From the NCBI GenBank assembly GCA_937864275.1, contig CALMIW010000515.1:1-7049 (forward strand): 7,049 nt of DNA, read 5' to 3'. Origin of the DNA: an uncultured Dehalococcoidia bacterium. Lineage in GTDB: Bacteria > Chloroflexota > Dehalococcoidia > Tepidiformales > Tepidiformaceae. Both the position numbers and the translations under genes were made by a program. Under the pieces are notes generated by a model. It saw only the letters and a list, made by a program, of their open reading frames with translations, did not search any database and was not told the DNA's origin. Below are positions 6,130 to 7,049 of this stretch, one piece after another; the first letter of the stretch is position 1; every line of letters begins with the position of its first letter.

Positions 6130-6839
6130 CAGGCGTTCACGTCGCCGCGCGAGGTCTGAAAGCTCATCACGTGCGAATAGTCGTTGACGGTCAGGATCAC
6201 CCGGCGGGTGTCCGCGGCGCGCATAACGCTGATCGACGTGTGGTGGACGGCCACGAGGTGGTCGAATGCCGAGCCGAGCACCCGGCTGAGGATGGCGTTG
6301 ATGACGCCACCGTGACAGGCGACAACGATGCGCATGCCGTGGCTCTCGGCAATCGCCTCATCGAGCGCCGCGAAGACGCGCGTGCGGAACGAGTCGACGT
6401 CCTCGCAGAACGGGTAGGCATCGTGGCGGCGGGTCCGGGTGACTTCGCGGTAGACATCGGCGAGTTGCTCGCGCGTGTAGATCTCCAGCAGACCCTTGTC
6501 CTGGGGAGCCCGCTGCCAGAGGTCGATCTCTTTGAGGCCAGGCATCACGACCGGTTCGAGGCCGTGGTGCTTGGCGATGGCCTTCGCGGTGTCGTGTGCC
6601 CGCTTCATATCGCTGCTGTAGACCCGGCCGATGCGGGCGTTGGCAAGACGCTCGCCGACGGCTTCGGCCTGGCGCTGGCCCAGTTCGGAAAGGGGCGCGT
6701 CGTACGCCTGTCCGAGCGGGATGTTCTCGAAGAACTTCTGCTCCCCATGACGGACGAGGAGGATTTCGCACATCCCGTCGAACGAATCGATGAAGGGGTT
6801 CTCGAGGTCGATGGAGCGGACACGGCGGGGAGTGGTCAT
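6129..6839 (-). CDS. Histidine phosphatase family protein (phosphoglycerate-mutase-like)
   Basis: This cytoplasmic phosphatase or mutase of the branch-1 histidine phosphatase superfamily works through a phospho-histidine intermediate. In the 236-residue form the nucleophile motif is LLVRHGEQ (27-34, with H31 flanked by R30). The phosphate-pocket Arg is in SSDMKRAHDTA (75-85, R80), the likely acid is E104, and the second catalytic His is in VVACHGGVINAIL (172-184, H176). All core residues are present, so it should be active. After E104 the sequence (LWQRAPQDKG) departs from the usual GxWEG pattern, so the substrate is not predictable; cobalamin-pathway, mutase and sugar-phosphate roles are all open. 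The ATG at 6839 overlaps the upstream gene's TGA as ATGA, with AGGA 11 nt upstream. That start adds 22 residues before the conserved core. The ATG at 6773 (MCEILLVRHGE) would give the normal family N-terminus and is a real alternative. Confidence 0.9.
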   Translation of the reverse strand: MTTPRRVRSIDLENPFIDSFDGMCEILLVRHGEQKFFENIPLGQAYDAPLSELGQRQAEAVGERLANARIGRVYSSDMKRAHDTAKAIAKHHGLEPVVMPGLKEIDLWQRAPQDKGLLEIYTREQLADVYREVTRTRRHDAYPFCEDVDSFRTRVFAALDEAIAESHGMRIVVACHGGVINAILSRVLGSAFDHLVAVHHTSISVMRAADTRRVILTVNDYSHVMSFQTSRGDVNA

Positions 6840-7049
6840 TCTGCGTTCAATCCTGGCATGGCAACTACGGCGAGATTTGGTTCGACGTTCGCGACATACG
6901 CGCTCGCCTTGATGAAGGCCTTCAGCCCGGCGATGAAGGCTTCGAGGTCCTGGTGGTTCATTTCAACGAGGATGCGGCGGGTGAAGGTCTCGGTGCCCTG
7001 CTCCATCCGTTTGCAGGCGGTTTCGCCCGGTTCCGTCAGCAGGTTGCGG
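6836..7049 (-). CDS. Probable MarR-family transcriptional regulator, C-terminal fragment (5' end outside window)
   Basis: About 70 C-terminal codons are visible, running from the right edge to a TGA at 6836-6838; the start and the DNA-binding helices are off the window. The visible part opens with RNLLTEPGETACKRM, which fits the end of the MarR wing (LTEKG-like) followed by the long dimerization helix. After it come VEMNHQDLEAFIAGLKAFIKAS, in two runs (VEMNHQDLEAF and IAGLKAFIKAS), matching the usual short turn plus final helix of MarR proteins, and a tail with VANVEPNLAVVAMPG. Its stop overlaps the phosphatase ATG by 4 nt, so it probably heads or belongs to the same operon and may control it. 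Without the winged-helix core the family call rests on the C-terminal pattern alone. Confidence 0.6.
   Translation of the reverse strand, partial: RNLLTEPGETACKRMEQGTETFTRRILVEMNHQDLEAFIAGLKAFIKASAYVANVEPNLAVVAMPGLNAE

Overview
The window is a compact, GC-rich bacterial chromosome segment in which every supported gene lies on the minus strand, so it reads from the right edge to the left. I see no mobile element, CRISPR array, tRNA or rRNA, and no gene-free stretch above 300 bases. Gene style points tentatively to Chloroflexota, perhaps a Dehalococcoidia-like lineage. The reasons are a GC-rich genome, an oligopeptide-type solute-binding protein with a membrane-anchor N-terminus and a Gly/Asp/Thr/Pro linker, and a bacterial-type AspRS. 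This is an impression from protein style, not a proven assignment.

Right half (7049 to 3627), in transcription order: the C-terminal end of a probable MarR-family regulator, a histidine phosphatase of the phosphoglycerate-mutase-like family, a class I SAM-dependent methyltransferase, and aspartyl-tRNA synthetase (aspS). The first three overlap by 4 nt (ATGA) and 1 nt (TGATG), and aspS follows after 37 nt. This looks like one transcription unit with translational coupling. A GC hairpin sits directly behind the aspS stop codon.

Middle (3626 to 3459): a 168-nt intergenic region holds the hairpin behind aspS, a second small hairpin, and the leader of the next operon. In that leader a 7-nt inverted repeat could pair with the ribosome-binding site of the first transporter gene. 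I find no convincing sigma-70 promoter.

Left half (3458 to 1): the first three genes of an oligopeptide/dipeptide-type ABC importer, in order the solute-binding protein, the OppB/DppB-type permease and the OppC/DppC-type permease. The last one runs off the left edge. The genes are separated by 3 nt and then overlap by 11 nt. No ATPase genes lie in the window; if the operon is complete they should follow beyond the left edge. The binding protein should capture a peptide or similar ligand outside the membrane and hand it to a channel formed by the two permeases.

I did not find an obviously new system. The points most worth a second look are the binding protein, whose lipobox cysteine appears to be glycine; the AspRS, with a His31 signature suggesting a non-discriminating enzyme and a divergent loop after motif 2; the possible RBS-sequestering leader; and the coupled regulator-phosphatase-methyltransferase genes attached to aspS.
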